Notes: generated by a model not told the origin, from the sequence alone. Numbered from the stretch's first letter, positions 23,162 through 34,449 are shown. The stretch: DNA of 64,000 nucleotides from Oscheius onirici (GCA_932521025.1 OW051470.1:5504501-5568500), one strand, 5' to 3'. A program made the numbers and translations.

Positions 23162-25279
23162 CTAGTTATGTTTGGCTCTTTTTCCGTAAGAGTACCCGAT
23201 CCATCGTTGAGCCGTCTCGTCTAGCTGTTTGTCTCCTGTAATCTGGACGAGCCATTTCAGGAGATAGACATGGACCGCATGATAGTCCCATCTGAATTGT
23301 TATTCTATTATGAAATTGTCTCACCTAGCCAGATTCGGAGCCGTTTTCAGTCCCAAATGTCTCAAATCGTAGACAGATCCACTGCCCGTATCGTAGAGAG
23401 GAAGAAAGGTTTTGAGAGAAGAGATTCCTACTTCGAACAAATCATCTGCTTCCTTCGCTGCTTGAGTAATGTTCACATTATCGACTAAAATCTGATTTGC
23501 CATTGAAAGAAGAAAGGGAAACCTGCAGTGAGGTCGATTGATCTGGCATCATGGAGTCCGATGAGAGAGTACATGAACCCGTTGAGGACATAGGATCCGG
23601 GGGTTGTCGGATACTCTTCATACCAGTTCAGGCCAAATAGTTTGTTGACTATTCCTCCGTCTTTGGCCTCTTTCAGAAAAAGATCTATAGCTCGACTCGC
23701 AGATTCGAGATATTTCAGACTCTTTGAATGGGCATAGGCTCTGGTCAACAGCGAGAGACCATGGCCCTGAGCCATTGCCGAATGCCAGCCGGCGGAGAGA
23801 ACAAGTCGTCGGTCCGCTATACTTCTTTCGACTGGAACAGTCCACCCTCCCTGAAAGTATTCTGTCTATTATTTAGTACGGAAACAACCTGTGAGTTTTG
23901 ATGTTGAACCATCCAATCAGCTGCAGTCAAGAAGAAAATTTCATGTTCTGTGACTGACTGTTTGATCTTCTGCTCTACCGTAGCATGTCCGTGAAATCCA
24001 AGAGTGACTAGTTTCAAATCTCCCGGATGATAGATGACATTTCCGTCCTTCTTCTTGGCCAGGGTTGACATTGCTCGAGCCGCGTCCACGGCTACATCAC
24101 GTGTGACGTTCTGCCAGAGCTGCGCTGTGTCTCCCAGCCAATAAGTGAAGGAAATCTTTTATTTTGTTCATGAATAGCAACTAAGCATTTACCTGTTCGT
24201 CTGAGATCTTCGAGCCGGCGTCTAGACTGACACACTTTACATTCGAACCACGCACATAGTTCAAGAGAATGAGTTTGTCAGTAGCTGTCACTCTCGTCTG
24301 AAAATGTTTCTTCTATTCAATGTATTTCATGAATTCACCAAAATAGTGAAAGAGGCGTTTTCAACTGGTCTCCAAGCGAATGAAACGACTCCAAAAGCGC
24401 TGTCTGGATGCAGAAACAGGTATCCACCCGGGTTCACAACATTATCTGATCCAAATAGGTCTTTGTCTCGTTTTATCTTACCAGGACTGGTGATATTCAA
24501 CACAGGACCGTGTTCCTCGTCGATGAAGAATACCCTCTCACTGGTTTCAGTCTCCCCCGGAGATCCTTTCCATTCCCTCGTTTTTGTCCCCATAAATGCT
24601 GCCTCTTTTGTAGAATTTTCTGTATTTTATGATCAGTGAATAGGTGTACCTTACCAAGTTTCAGTCTACTATAATGTTGGAGTCCATACTGGGCAATCTG
24701 GATGGGATAGTAATAGGGACTTGGATCCCACTGGGTCGACATCGGGACGCCCGTCTCGGCGCTTATACACCGCACTCTTTCTCGGTTTTCGACATTGTAT
24801 GTGGCAAAATGTCCAAATGGACCAGAAGGATCATAGTAATTTCCAACAGGAGCTTTTACCTTGGCGTAACTTGTCTGCCACTCAAATACATCTGAATTTC
24901 GCTGTTGTCAAACAGTGAGGCATATGAACTCGCCCTTTGAAGTCTTTCCTACTACTCCAAACTGCGTTTTCAAGTAGCTGAATGGGAAATAGATATCAAT
25001 CTCGTCTTTGTAGCATTTCATTGGTTTTCCACCGTCTGCTGTACAAGTCGTTTTCTCGGCATCAAGCCTTTTCGAAGGACGAAACGTGGGACAATTGCTC
25101 GGTTCGTCAAGCTTTTCATTGAATTCCTATTGAAAGTTCAATTTGGTTTTGATACATCGACTTACCGGCCACTCGAACGCTATAATTCCGAGGAAAATAA
25201 AACTGCAAAAAATGACGAAGTAAAAAACATATTTAAGGTAACGTGGACGGATCATTCTGCAGACATTCTGAATATTCAT
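23162..25279 (-). CDS. hse-5: Heparan sulfate D-glucuronyl C5-epimerase
   Basis: A Golgi enzyme that converts D-glucuronic acid to L-iduronic acid in heparan sulfate (GLCE family; hse-5 in C. elegans). The start at 25279 encodes a short cytoplasmic tail and one signal anchor ([19 protein letters not shown]), as expected for a type II Golgi protein. The lumenal part shows family blocks in order: [90 protein letters not shown] and [16 protein letters not shown]. It ends KRAKHN, the same terminus as vertebrate GLCE. About ten short introns; one seems to use a GC donor near 24912-24956. The expected length is near 570 residues. No defects seen. Confidence 0.95.
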
Positions 25280-25382
25280 TTGAGCCGAGGAGATTTACTA
25301 ACAGTCTAATAGCTGTGGATGGAAAACCCCAAAACTAACACGTAAATAGTATACATAACAGTTTATGTAAAAAATCAACAAT

Positions 25383-26002
25383 TTAAGCAACGATCTCGTA
25401 TCTGAGGGGAGCAATTGATTCAATTTCGTCGACCTTTACGAGATGTCCGGCACGAGGGGGAACTGGGAGTCGCTTGAGGTTAGGGACGGGCTTTCCAGCA
25501 GCCTTGGCGGCTTTTCTAAAAATGGTTTGATAAAGATACCGATAAAATGTTGCATTTCTTCCGGCGTAAAACTATGTAAGTTGCAACTAACCTCTTCTCA
25601 TCGTTCTCCTTGACGCGTTTCAAGAAATCAGAACGAGAGTTGGAGGGTTGGATGTGTTCGACACGGATGTTGATGCGCTTGGCAAGGATCTTTCCTCTGA
25701 ATAATAGCGATACATGAAGATTTAGGTAGACGCCATATAAAAAAATATTTAAAAACCTACCCGACACGCTTGTTAACAATGACTCCGACAGCGCTCTTAG
25801 TAACGTTGAAGACACGGCCAGTCTTTCCGTGGTAGACTTTGTGAGGCATGCCCTTCTGGAAGGCTCCATTTGCGACAATATCGACGATGTCTCCACGCTT
25901 GTAGATCTTATAGTAGGTAGACAGATGCTCAACTCCGTGGTTGCCGAATCCCTTGGAGAACATGTAGCGCGTTCCGCGCCTGATACCCTTGGAGTTGGTC
26001 AT
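25383..26002 (-). CDS. rpl-21: 60S ribosomal protein L21 (eL21)
   Basis: A component of the large cytosolic ribosomal subunit. Three exons (26002-25761, 25696-25592, 25515-25383) give 159 residues, against 160 in human. The start [20 protein letters not shown], the central [18 protein letters not shown] and [14 protein letters not shown] are diagnostic. The C-terminus (PLRYEIVA) is typical in position. Introns are 64 and 76 bp. The start ATG lies a few bases after a likely trans-splice acceptor region. Codon use is biased to C-ending codons, as in other highly expressed genes here. Confidence 0.98.
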
Positions 26003-26514
26003 TGTTGATTAACCCTGAAATCGAAAAGATGATTAATTGAATGAAGGAAAAGTGAAAGAAAGATAGAAGGCAACATTTCTATATTTTACGAAGATATATA
26101 TATAATCTAAAATGAAAGGAAAAATTATGAGACTGAAACGTTGTCAAAACTACGGCGAACTTAAACTTTAAACAGATAGATGAAACTGCACAAACAAAGT
26201 AATTCGAACAAGGCTTTATAGTTGCTGAAGCCTTTCTTGTTTAAATTTAGAGAAAACCATGAAATAAGGTATGAAGAACAAGGCCAAGACAGTAGAAAAA
26301 TTTAGGAATCGATGAAATAACGAGGACAAATTTAAAGGACTGCTGCAAGAAACTGAATCGCTGCAGGACCTTTTGCAACTATTTTCCGCCCGGCAGGGAG
26401 GAAATATTCTCCTTTTTGGCTTCTATGCTTATTTTCTTCGTTTTCTTGTTCATTTTCGTTTGATGTCATTCCTGAAACACCAAATCAACTAATTTTCCTA
26501 ATTTCAGGCTCAAA
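26003..26514. other. Divergent promoter region between rpl-21 and UQCR10
   Basis: The two flanking genes are transcribed away from each other, so this 512 bp must contain both promoters. It is A/T-rich, with no ORF or repeat I recognise. The UQCR10 ATG lies 7 bp after a TTTCAG acceptor at 26502-26507, consistent with trans-splicing. Confidence 0.5.
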
Positions 26515-27940
26515 ATGACACTGGGAGCCACTTTCTATAACTTGGTCGGCCGTCGATTCTCGACTCTTCTCGTAGCGGCTGCTGCCGGAGCCTACGTCAT
26601 GAACTACACCTTCAACACTGCAACAGATGCCTATTGGGATTGTGTGAGTTGTTTTTAGTATTAATTTAAAAAAAAAAACATAAAAGGCATGTACCAGGCA
26701 AGCGCTATCGGATTCGCTGGTTAGAAAATGGTTCAAGTTACAAGTTTATTCGCTGTATCAAGTCTATATTCGACAAGAGCGGCTCTTCGGACAGACCATG
26801 GCGGTGCTGTAAATTCCTCAGAGAGTGGAACAGTACCTCTCTCGCTTGTCCAGGGCGTCGTCGAGAGGGGGTTGATCTACGCGTTCCCAGGCGTGTTCGT
26901 AGATAAAGAGTACGATCCGAGCTTTTTCAGTGCTAGGTAGATCGGGATCCGAAAATGGTTGTCTTTCTTAATTATTTAGTCTTTTTCCCTTTTGCAGGCC
27001 GCTTAAGAAAATATTTATCACAGAAAAAAGTTACGTTAATCCAGAACTAGTGGTTTCTTCTACTCTTTTCATCTTTACCAAACGACTTCATCGTCTGGCG
27101 GCGTCGTGCTATTCTGTCGAATCTTTTCTTTATTCAACCCATTCTTTGATCGCTTTCGAACCGGTTTTGCTTGACACTAGAATAACAGCGAAAAACTCAG
27201 TTCAAGTGACTTGATAGCTGATCCTGACAACTCTTGACTTGCTACGACGATTCTCGTGGCCATGGACAGACGGGCAGACAAACACACTGTCAACCACAGA
27301 CATCAGTTTCCTATTTTTTCACAAGTAGAAAGCGGTAGATAGCAAGTAGAAAAGTTTGCCGACGCCGTTAGGCGATGAAGTCTCTGAATGAAAGTGTTTA
27401 GTCACTAAGCCCCATTTTTGCCTACTTTTCTCATTTCAAAAATTATACGCTTTCTTACCACTTTACTGGATTTTCTTTTTTCCACATTAAAAAAATTGAG
27501 CATTGTCCATATAGTATTAATTAAAAAAACATAAAAGGCATGTACCAGGCAAGCGTTATCGGATTCGCTGGTTAAAAAATGATTGTCTTTCTTAATTATT
27601 TAGTCTGTTTCCCTTTTGCAGGCCGCCTAAGAAAATATTTATCACTCATCAAATGAAACTTTTGCTGACTTCAAATTGACAGACGGAATAAACAGTTTAA
27701 TATTTTACCTCAAGAAAAGTTGAAAATTCCGGTTGAACGAAACAAAAGATGAAAGTCGATAAAATATACACCTTCTAATTAGGAATCAAGGAAAAATTCT
27801 ATAGTTGATCACGATCCGAATAAAGTGCGAAATGATGTTCCAAATTCAAAAACACACAAATGCTTTTCCAATTCATATTTCAGACCAACAAGGGCAAGCA
27901 GTGGAAGGATGTCAAGAAGACTCTCGAGCCCCAGGAATAA
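26515..27940 (+). CDS. UQCR10: Cytochrome bc1 complex subunit 9 (UQCR10)
   Basis: A small single-helix subunit of mitochondrial complex III. Exon 1 (26515-26643) encodes MTLGATFYNLVGRRFSTLL, an Ala-rich membrane helix and FNTATDAYWDC. Exon 2 (27884-27940) encodes TNKGKQWKDVKKTLEPQE and a TAA. The total is 61 residues, close to the usual 55-64. The start, RRFST, the acidic AYWD and GKQWKD are where the family has them. The single intron is 1,240 bp, about 25 times the local norm, and filled with a duplicated segment and an insertion. Confidence 0.9.
26657..27021 (+). repeat. Intronic duplicated segment, copy A (interrupted)
   Basis: The sequence from AGTATTAATT through GGCATGTACCAGGCAAGCG and GGATTCGCTGGTTAG, and on through TTGCAGGCCGC and AAGAAAATATTTATCAC, is found again at 27513-27644. 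This copy is split by an extra 217 bp. The segment carries its own acceptor-like TTTTGCAG. Confidence 0.8.
26734..26950. mobile_element. 217-bp insertion with 10-bp target duplication
   Basis: The block is absent from the sister copy at 27513-27644. It is flanked by an exact 10-bp direct repeat, GAAAATGGTT (26724-26733 and 26951-26960). Its ends (CAAGTTACAAG and GATCGGGATCC) are not inverted repeats of each other. It is non-coding; the class is unknown. Confidence 0.7.
27513..27644 (+). repeat. Intronic duplicated segment, copy B (uninterrupted)
   Basis: The empty-site copy of the segment at 26657-27021, about 90-95 percent identical by eye. It reads GGTTAAAAAATGATTGTC where copy A has the insertion, so it shows the pre-insertion state. 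Confidence 0.8.
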
Positions 27941-28344
27941 ATCTTCTACCATTCTTCAAGTGTAGAGAAAATAGACACGCGAATGAACACTTTTGTATAA
28001 TTCTATTTTATTAGTTCCGAGAGGTTTCCTTTTTGGTTTCTCTGCTATTATTTGACCGTTATTGATCCAAAGACGAGCAGTGCGCGGCACAAGGACACGT
28101 CGTTTAATCAGCTTCACTTTCGGTGCCGGTTGCTCCCTTTTCTCGAACTTGCTCTGGGTCATCTAGTCGTTGGCAAACAATCCACTGTCCAACCGTGTGT
28201 GCAGTACCGAGAGAGGTCTATTTGGCGAGCCGTCGGTGCCATTCCGTGACCTTAGCCCCGACCAAACAGTCGCCGGCTAAGCACTGTCTTTCCGTGTGCC
28301 ATTTCTCTAATTTTCTTTTTTGAATCAAGTCTACTTCTTTCAGA
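27941..28344. other. Spacer with unresolved minus-strand exon-like frames
   Basis: On the minus strand an ATG near 28298 opens MAHGKTVLSRRLFGRG, and a basic frame at about 28019-28155 (KLIKRRVLVPRTARLWINNG) looks protein-like, with KRKPLGTN before the end. Between them other frames also stay open, and I found no splice pattern that joins all parts without a stop. A small minus-strand gene may exist here, possibly with an error. The plus strand near 28330-28344 holds a CTTTCAG acceptor directly before the PDI start. Confidence 0.35.
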
Positions 28345-31300
28345 ATGTGGCGGCTTTTGCTGCTCTCCTCCTTGGTCTTGTCCATCAGAGCGAAAAAAGA
28401 AGAAGATCTTCAATATGACATGGCCGAAGGAGTCGTTGTTCTCACCGATGCCAACTTTGATGCTTTTCTGAAGCAAAATCCTACTGTTCTCGTCAAATTC
28501 TACGCCCCCTGGTGAGTTGAAAAAAAACAAGAGTTTTTGAGTCAGTTTCATTGTATTTTCTGGTTCGAAGAAGGTTTAGAATCCGATAGGATTAGTCTTG
28601 AAGAGTTCTGGCGGGAAGGGGTTCTCTGGGTCGAAGTCAGCTTCTTTCGCCTTCGGAGTAGCTTTTCCCGTCGCTGGATCCGGAACCGACAAAGGCATTG
28701 TGATGTTCTCGGTCGAGGCGTTGATCGAATCCCTGCTGTTCTGAGTCGAAATGTACTCGCTACTCTTCTCCCTGTTCAGAATGGAACTGAACACTCCGCG
28801 TTTCTCCCAGTCCCATTGGTCGGTCCATTTGAACTTGCCGCCTTCCATGATGCTCACGAACAGATCGAAGATGAGGGAGTAGTCGGGCCGGGAATAGTAG
28901 TTGAGTGTGCTGAGGTATTTGGATAACTCGACCAGTTGGACAGGACTGTTCTCCAGCATCATGTCCGGCTCGGTAGCTCGTTTCATCTCCATGATTTCGT
29001 CCTTGGCTTGCCCCGATGCCCATGGAAGGGTTCCTCTCATCTCGGCCAACATGTAGAGCAGCGACCAGAGGTCGTCGACTCGTCCCTGTTCCTTCCTCTC
29101 GTGTGTGGCGATGCTGCAGTAGCGAGTGGTCCCGCGGAAAAGAGCTCTGGTCCTGGGTCGTCGCATCTTCAGTCCCTCCTCGTCTCGGACCACGAATTCC
29201 CTGGCAAGACCAAAATCCAGGATATGAAGGAAACGAGCTTCTCCACTTCCTTTTCTTCCGACGGCAATGTTGGCTGTAAAAGGAGCTTTTTTGAACAACT
29301 TGACTTAGGCAAACCTGGTTTGAGGTCTCGGTGAACAAATCCAATATCATGAACTTGTTTGATCCCGTAGAGTGTGTTGATTCCAACTCTGGTCTGGGTA
29401 GAGACACTACACTGTCGATTGACCTTCTTGACGAGATGATTGAGTGACTCTCCGAGCAGGGTCATCACCATGTAGCAGAAAGACTGTCGTTTTCCCGACT
29501 GGAGCAGTTGAGCCACATGTGGACGTCCTTCAAGGCGACGGAGAATTTGCACTTCGAGTTTGAGCACGGATCCGCCACTGACAAAGTTGCTCTCGGCTTT
29601 CATTGCGGCATACTCTCCAGTGCTTCGAAGATTCTGCACCTTGTAGACAGCTCCACAACCGCCTTCTCCCAGCTTGCCAACGATCTTCCATTGCTTCGCA
29701 ATCACTTTGCCCTGAATTGCCTTTGGTTGAGAAAAAGGAAAAGTAGATTTACCTTCGGTAGCTGCACAGGACCCGGCTCGTCGTGCTGTGTCGGCATCCC
29801 GCTGCGATCGAAATTCCTCCAAGTGACTGACTAGACTTGCAACTTTCCTTTTATAATTATTCCCTGTAATTTAAAATCATCAAATTTTGAAAAACAACTT
29901 TTATTGGACTGAGGTGTTAACGAGTACCAAAGTGCAATGTTGAAAACACACTAGGATTAGACGTTTTTCTCTTTCAAAAAGGTCTGATTCCAGGTGTGGC
30001 CACTGCAAACATTTGGCCCCAGAATATGAAAAAGCATCTTCCAAAGTCTCGATCCCGTTGGCCAAAGTTGACGCCACTGTCGAGACTGAACTTGGAAAAC
30101 GTTTCGAGATCCAAGGCTATCCCACCTTGAAGTTCTGGAAAGATGGAAAGGGACCTATGGACTACGATGGAGGAAGGGATGAACAGGGTAAGCTCAGACA
30201 AAAAGAAATAAAAGAAACTCAAACTTAGGAATTGTTGAATGGGTCCAGATGCGAGTTGATCCCAACTACAAGCCTCCTCCAGAGGAGGTAGTCACTCTCA
30301 CTGTCGAGACTTTCGACGATTTTGTGGCCAACCATCCTCTCGTCTTGGTCGAGTTCTATGCTCCCTGGTGTGGACATTGCAAAAAACTTGCTCCCGAATA
30401 TGAAAAGGCCGCTCAGAAACTGAAGGCTCAAGGAGCTAATATCCGACTGGCAAAGGTGGACGCGACGGTCGAGAAGAAACTTGGAGAAAAGTACGGAGTC
30501 TCTGGGTACCCGACCATGAAACTTCTTCGCAACGGAAAACGGTGAGCACATAGTCGAAAAAATTAACATTTCGTTTCAGATTCGAATACAACGGACCTCG
30601 TGAAGCTGCTGGAATCGTCAAGTACATGCTCGACCAGGCCAAGCCGGCCGCTACAAAGCTGGGAGGTGTGAAAGACATTGCCAAGTGAGTAATCCACTTT
30701 AATATTTCGTATTCTCTCTTCAGATACATGGATGAGAATGATGTGACTATCATTGGCTTCTTCGCCAGCGACGATTCTTCTGCCTTTGAGGCTTATGCCG
30801 ATTCAGCCGAGATGCTCCGAGAAGAATTCAAGAAGATGGGATACACATCTGACCCAGCCGCCTTCAAGAAGTACGATGCCAAGCCGAACGACATCATCAT
30901 CTTCTACCCTTCGCTCTTCTTGAGCAAGTTTGAACCGAAGACAAGAACATACAACAAGGCTCAATCGACTCCCGAAGACTTGTTGGCCTTCTTCAGAGAA
31001 CATTCTGCTCCATTGGTCGGAAAGATGACTAGAGTAAGAGATGGTCATCAAAAACAAAAACTATTTCAGGCTAATGCCGCTACTCGTTACAGCAAGTTCC
31101 CTCTTGTGATCGTCTACTACAACGCCGACTTTTCTCTTCAGTACCGCGAAGGAAGCGAATTCTGGCGTCAGAAGATTCTGCCTATCGCCAACCGGTACCA
31201 GAAGGACAAATACCGTTTTGCGGTGGCTGACGAGGAGGAATTCTCAAAGGAACTGACTGAAGTTGGACTAGGAGATTCTGGACTCGAGCACAATGTTCTG

Positions 31301-31855
31301 GTTTTCGGCTACGATGGAAAGAAATATCCAATGAACCCCGAAGAATTCGATGAAGAGCTGGAGGAGAACCTCGAAGCTTTCATGAAGAAGATCAGTTCAG
31401 GTAAACTATTCTTAAACTTTCGATAATATTACTTCTTTACAGGAAAAATCAAGCCGTTCGTCAAGTCTCAGCCCGTGCCAAAGGACGACAAGGGGCCAGT
31501 CAAGACCCTGGTCGGATCCAATTTTGACCAAATCGTCAACGACGAGACCAAAGACGTTCTGATCGAATTCTATGCTCCTTGGTGTGGTCACTGCAAACAG
31601 TTTGAGCCCAAGTACAAGGAGATGGCAGCCAAGCTCAAGAAGAGCCAGCCCAATCTGGTTCTGGCAAAAATGGACTCGACATTAAATGATCCTCCTACCG
31701 GCTTTGCAGTTGAAGGCTTCCCAACTATTTTCTTCGCTCCAAGTGGAAAGAAATCCGAACCGATCAAATACAATGGAAACAGAGCCGAAGATCATCTGAT
31801 CGACTTCATGAAGAAGAACGCCGTCAAGTCCTTCCAGAAGAAGATGGAGCTGTAG
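28345..31855 (+). CDS. PDIA4: ERp72-like protein disulfide isomerase (three CGHC domains)
   Basis: An ER lumenal thiol-disulfide oxidoreductase that folds secretory proteins. The signal peptide [16 protein letters not shown] starts at 28345. Domain a-zero has the active site [12 protein letters not shown], domain a has [18 protein letters not shown], two redox-inactive thioredoxin-like domains follow (about 30670-31400), and domain a-prime has [18 protein letters not shown]. This order (a0-a-b-b'-a') is that of ERp72/PDIA4. The C-terminus is KKMEL, a KDEL-like retrieval signal (KEEL in vertebrate ERp72). Introns are short except the first (28512-29993, 1,482 bp), which splits the Trp codon of the first CGHC site and contains a complete kinase gene on the opposite strand. 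The length looks complete. Confidence 0.96.
28576..29797 (-). CDS. TTBK-like (casein kinase 1 superfamily) protein kinase nested in PDI intron
   Basis: A Ser/Thr kinase of the tau-tubulin kinase-like group, greatly expanded in nematodes and often sperm-enriched there. Three exons (29797-29753, 29711-29315, 29273-28576) encode 379 residues. The start [15 protein letters not shown] uses an ATG; the 41-bp intron after it keeps phase 0. Visible are the P-loop [10 protein letters not shown], the ATP lysine in AAMKAES, the group motif [20 protein letters not shown], the catalytic loop [18 protein letters not shown], the [12 protein letters not shown] substrate loop and [13 protein letters not shown]. 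All catalytic residues are present, so it should be active. The C-terminal 70 residues are Ser/Pro-rich. It lies wholly inside intron 1 of the PDI gene, antisense to it. Confidence 0.93.
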
Positions 31856-32320
31856 AACTTCTCCTAAGAGATTATAGATTTTGTGATTGCAGTTGTGATA
31901 TTGTCTTTTCTTTTTGACCACCATCAGTGTGCTTGTTCTCACTATTTTACGTGTACTTCTCGTGTTCTTGCAATGAAGCCGCATTCACGCATATTTTTGC
32001 TCAAAAATAGAAATATCAGCTTCTTCTTGAGTTTTTGCTGTGCAATTGAGAAAGTTTTAGTTTAGCAAGGCTGGATGCCGGATAAACGAGATTTATGTTC
32101 TTGGGAATCGTATTCAACATGCTGGCATAGGCCAGATAACACAAGCCAGATCCAGATACTCCGAGTCTGACTAACAAATGGCTCGTTGACCTCTTTGCAA
32201 ATAAGTTCAATGCCACCCCCACATCTTTTTTTGAATCATCAAATTCACCAAAGGAGGCGGCAATACCAACGTAATTCCTCTCTTATCTCTGTCTTTACGC
32301 TCTCTTTGTTCAGCGTCGGT
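31856..32320. other. Intergenic spacer
   Basis: No ORF, repeat or RNA gene recognised. The start of the next gene at 32321 lies 7 bp after a TTGTTCAG acceptor, which may be a trans-splice site. Confidence 0.4.
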
Positions 32321-33636
32321 ATGACCAAGCCACCGGTGGGTCTCTTCCCTCCCTTTCCAGATTCTTCTTTTCAGAGAAAGAACATTTTTCTTCTACTTTC
32401 AAAGATAGAACATCGGCAGGAAATCAACGAAATAATCGATGACATCAGTCTCTCTGAACATGAGAAGGAGTCAAAATTGCGACCTCTCATGAGTGATATT
32501 GCCTTCCACGAATATCAACAGTGGAAATCGGCTTCTGCTGCTGTAAGTCTTTTTGTTTTCATGCCCAATCAGGGTTTCAGCTGAAAGAACGACTTCCCTT
32601 CCTCAAAAATGTCGAAAACGAGGCAGAAGAGTCGCTCATTTTGGAGTTGGTACATGATCGAACGCTCGGAGAACAACGAAAAGATCAATTGTTGAAGAAG
32701 TTGCTTTCGACGGAAGGATTAGAAGAGTACGAGAAATGGAAACCGAAGAATGTCGCGGTGAGAAAAGATTGAACATTTCACGACGAAACGCTTTTCAGTT
32801 GACGCCGGACAGTTTTATGAGGCTCCTCGAACACGATATTAGACCAATTGCCCAACGACGACTCAACTCTAAAGATTTCGAGGTAAACAGCTTTTGAGCT
32901 GTGAGGATTAACTGGTATCAAAGATTAGACATTTGAATCTTTTTGTCTGTGTTTTATGACGTCCAACGTAGTGACTGATTGATTTTTGTCTTCAGGCTCT
33001 TGACCTTTTTATGAAGGCGATTGGCGGAGAAGCAGGACAAGTTTACGACAAGTGGAAGGTTTGTTTTGAGTCCAACTAAACACTCCAAACAATTATAGAG
33101 TCAGTTGAGAACACAAGGCAAATCTCTTCTTCCTGTAGCGATTACTGCTCCTCACACTGAGGTCAAGGTAGAAGCAGATCCTAGTCTCAAGGCCATAGCT
33201 GAGGGAAAGACAGTTCAATCATATGCTGAAATGTTGGATAAACTGACTCTCAAACGAGATGAGATGAAGGAGACGATACAATGGAACAAGGAACAGGTGA
33301 AATTCTTTTGATTTGGAATGAAAAGTCTCTTATCAGATGGCACTGGTTCAAGTCTGCGGAGGCCAGATACAGACTGTTCCCACGACGGAACAGATTAGTC
33401 TCTCGAGTCACCTTCAAGGAGCACACATGGCCGCTGCCAGTCTAGCACAGCTTGCTGAAGCTGTTTGGAGAAAGAAACCGGGAGAGGCTTTCGAGTTTTC
33501 CGTCGAACACACGACGACTCGAAGTCTGAAGGAGAAATCAACTGAGCCCAGTACGGAAGAATTGAGGAAACAATTCAGACTGGACGCTTTGAACACGTCT
33601 TTGGCAAATGAGAGACTACTGGCTGAAGTTGCTTGA
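32321..33636 (+). CDS. Helical-module protein ending modules in YxxWK (member 1)
   Basis: Function unknown. Six exons (32321-32542, 32581-32757, 32799-32882, 32996-33058, 33099-33296, 33337-33636) splice in phase. The N-terminal half contains three consecutive helical modules, each closing with an aromatic motif: FHEYQQWK, LEEYEKWK and QVYDKWK. The third (SFMRLLEHDIRPIAQRRL, then QVYDKWK) aligns with modules in the genes at 34450 and 36863. The C-terminal half is Thr/Glu-rich with HTEVKVEADPSLKAIAEGKT. A 39-bp stretch after MTKPP has intron borders but is in frame, so it may be retained or removed. The helix pattern recalls nematode SXP/RAL-2 (DUF148) proteins, but I could not confirm this, and no clear signal peptide is seen. 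Confidence 0.7.
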
Positions 33637-33817
33637 ATAAATATTTTACTGCTCTTCAATTTTCTCCAACTGATCCAATGATCCAGTTCCCAGACAGTCT
33701 CAAACGGTCCCGTTTCCCATCCCTTATTGTTGTGCTGAATAGGATCCGCTTCTAATGTGCTGTCTGGCCGTACAAAAGGACTCCTCGGCAGACAAACAAT
33801 CATCTTCTCGACTACCG

Positions 33818-34265
33818 ATGCATCTTCTCCTCTTGGTTCGATGTCCTTCTACTTCCAAATGACATCAAATTCCAGACTCTTCTCTTCGGACTGGCAGCTG
33901 CCTTGCCTTCCACTTGGAATGACGACTCAAGATGGCTCAATGGTAACAACAGACTTTGGCTTCGTAGAAACGACTGGTGGAGAAACAATCGGAAGCTAAA
34001 GTTTGCGCCCTGCACGAGCAACGACGAATGTGCTGATGGCGTCTGTCCGGAAAGCAAGGAATGTGTCCCTGTCAAGGATCCCTTCGAGGAAAAGCTCTTG
34101 CAAGGGCTGAACAATCAGGATAAGACCAACAGTCGTAGTTGGGCCACCTACAAACTGGGACAATGGGCTGGAAACGACTGGGAGAGCAGAAGAAACACCG
34201 ACGAATGGAAGTGGCGCAATCTCCAGCAGAAGCCTTGGACTGGAGCATGGGACCGTCATTTCTAA
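33818..34265 (+). CDS. Small secreted Trp/Arg-rich protein with a Cys motif
   Basis: Function unknown. Two exons separated by a 41-bp intron join in phase: MHLLLL from the first and TLLFGLAAALPSTW from the second form a classical signal peptide. The mature chain has a basic, Trp-rich start (WLRRNDWWRNNRKLKF), a compact motif with four cysteines (CTSNDECADGVCPESKEC) and a hydrophilic tail with many Trp and Asn residues, ending AWDRHF. The Cys spacing resembles one repeat of nematode EB or WAP-like modules but is too short to assign. The stop is TAA at 34263-34265. Confidence 0.7.
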
Positions 34266-34449
34266 CTTCTGTCAAGAATAATCAATAAAACTTGCATCTG
34301 AATTGTTTTTTATTCTTCTAAAGGACACCTGTTCGCGATGCTTGCGAGGGCAAAAGTAGAACATTCGGCAGTCTCTCCTCGTTTTTTTGGCTGCCAAGTG
34401 GTCAGACAGCTGATGCCTCTGCTCTCAAGCCAATTTCTGCCTGCTTCTC

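Noticed and set aside
28760-29407. A 215-codon minus-strand frame overlapping the kinase
   Set aside because: It is the shifted frame of the kinase exons; the true frame has all kinase motifs and crosses the 41-bp introns in phase.
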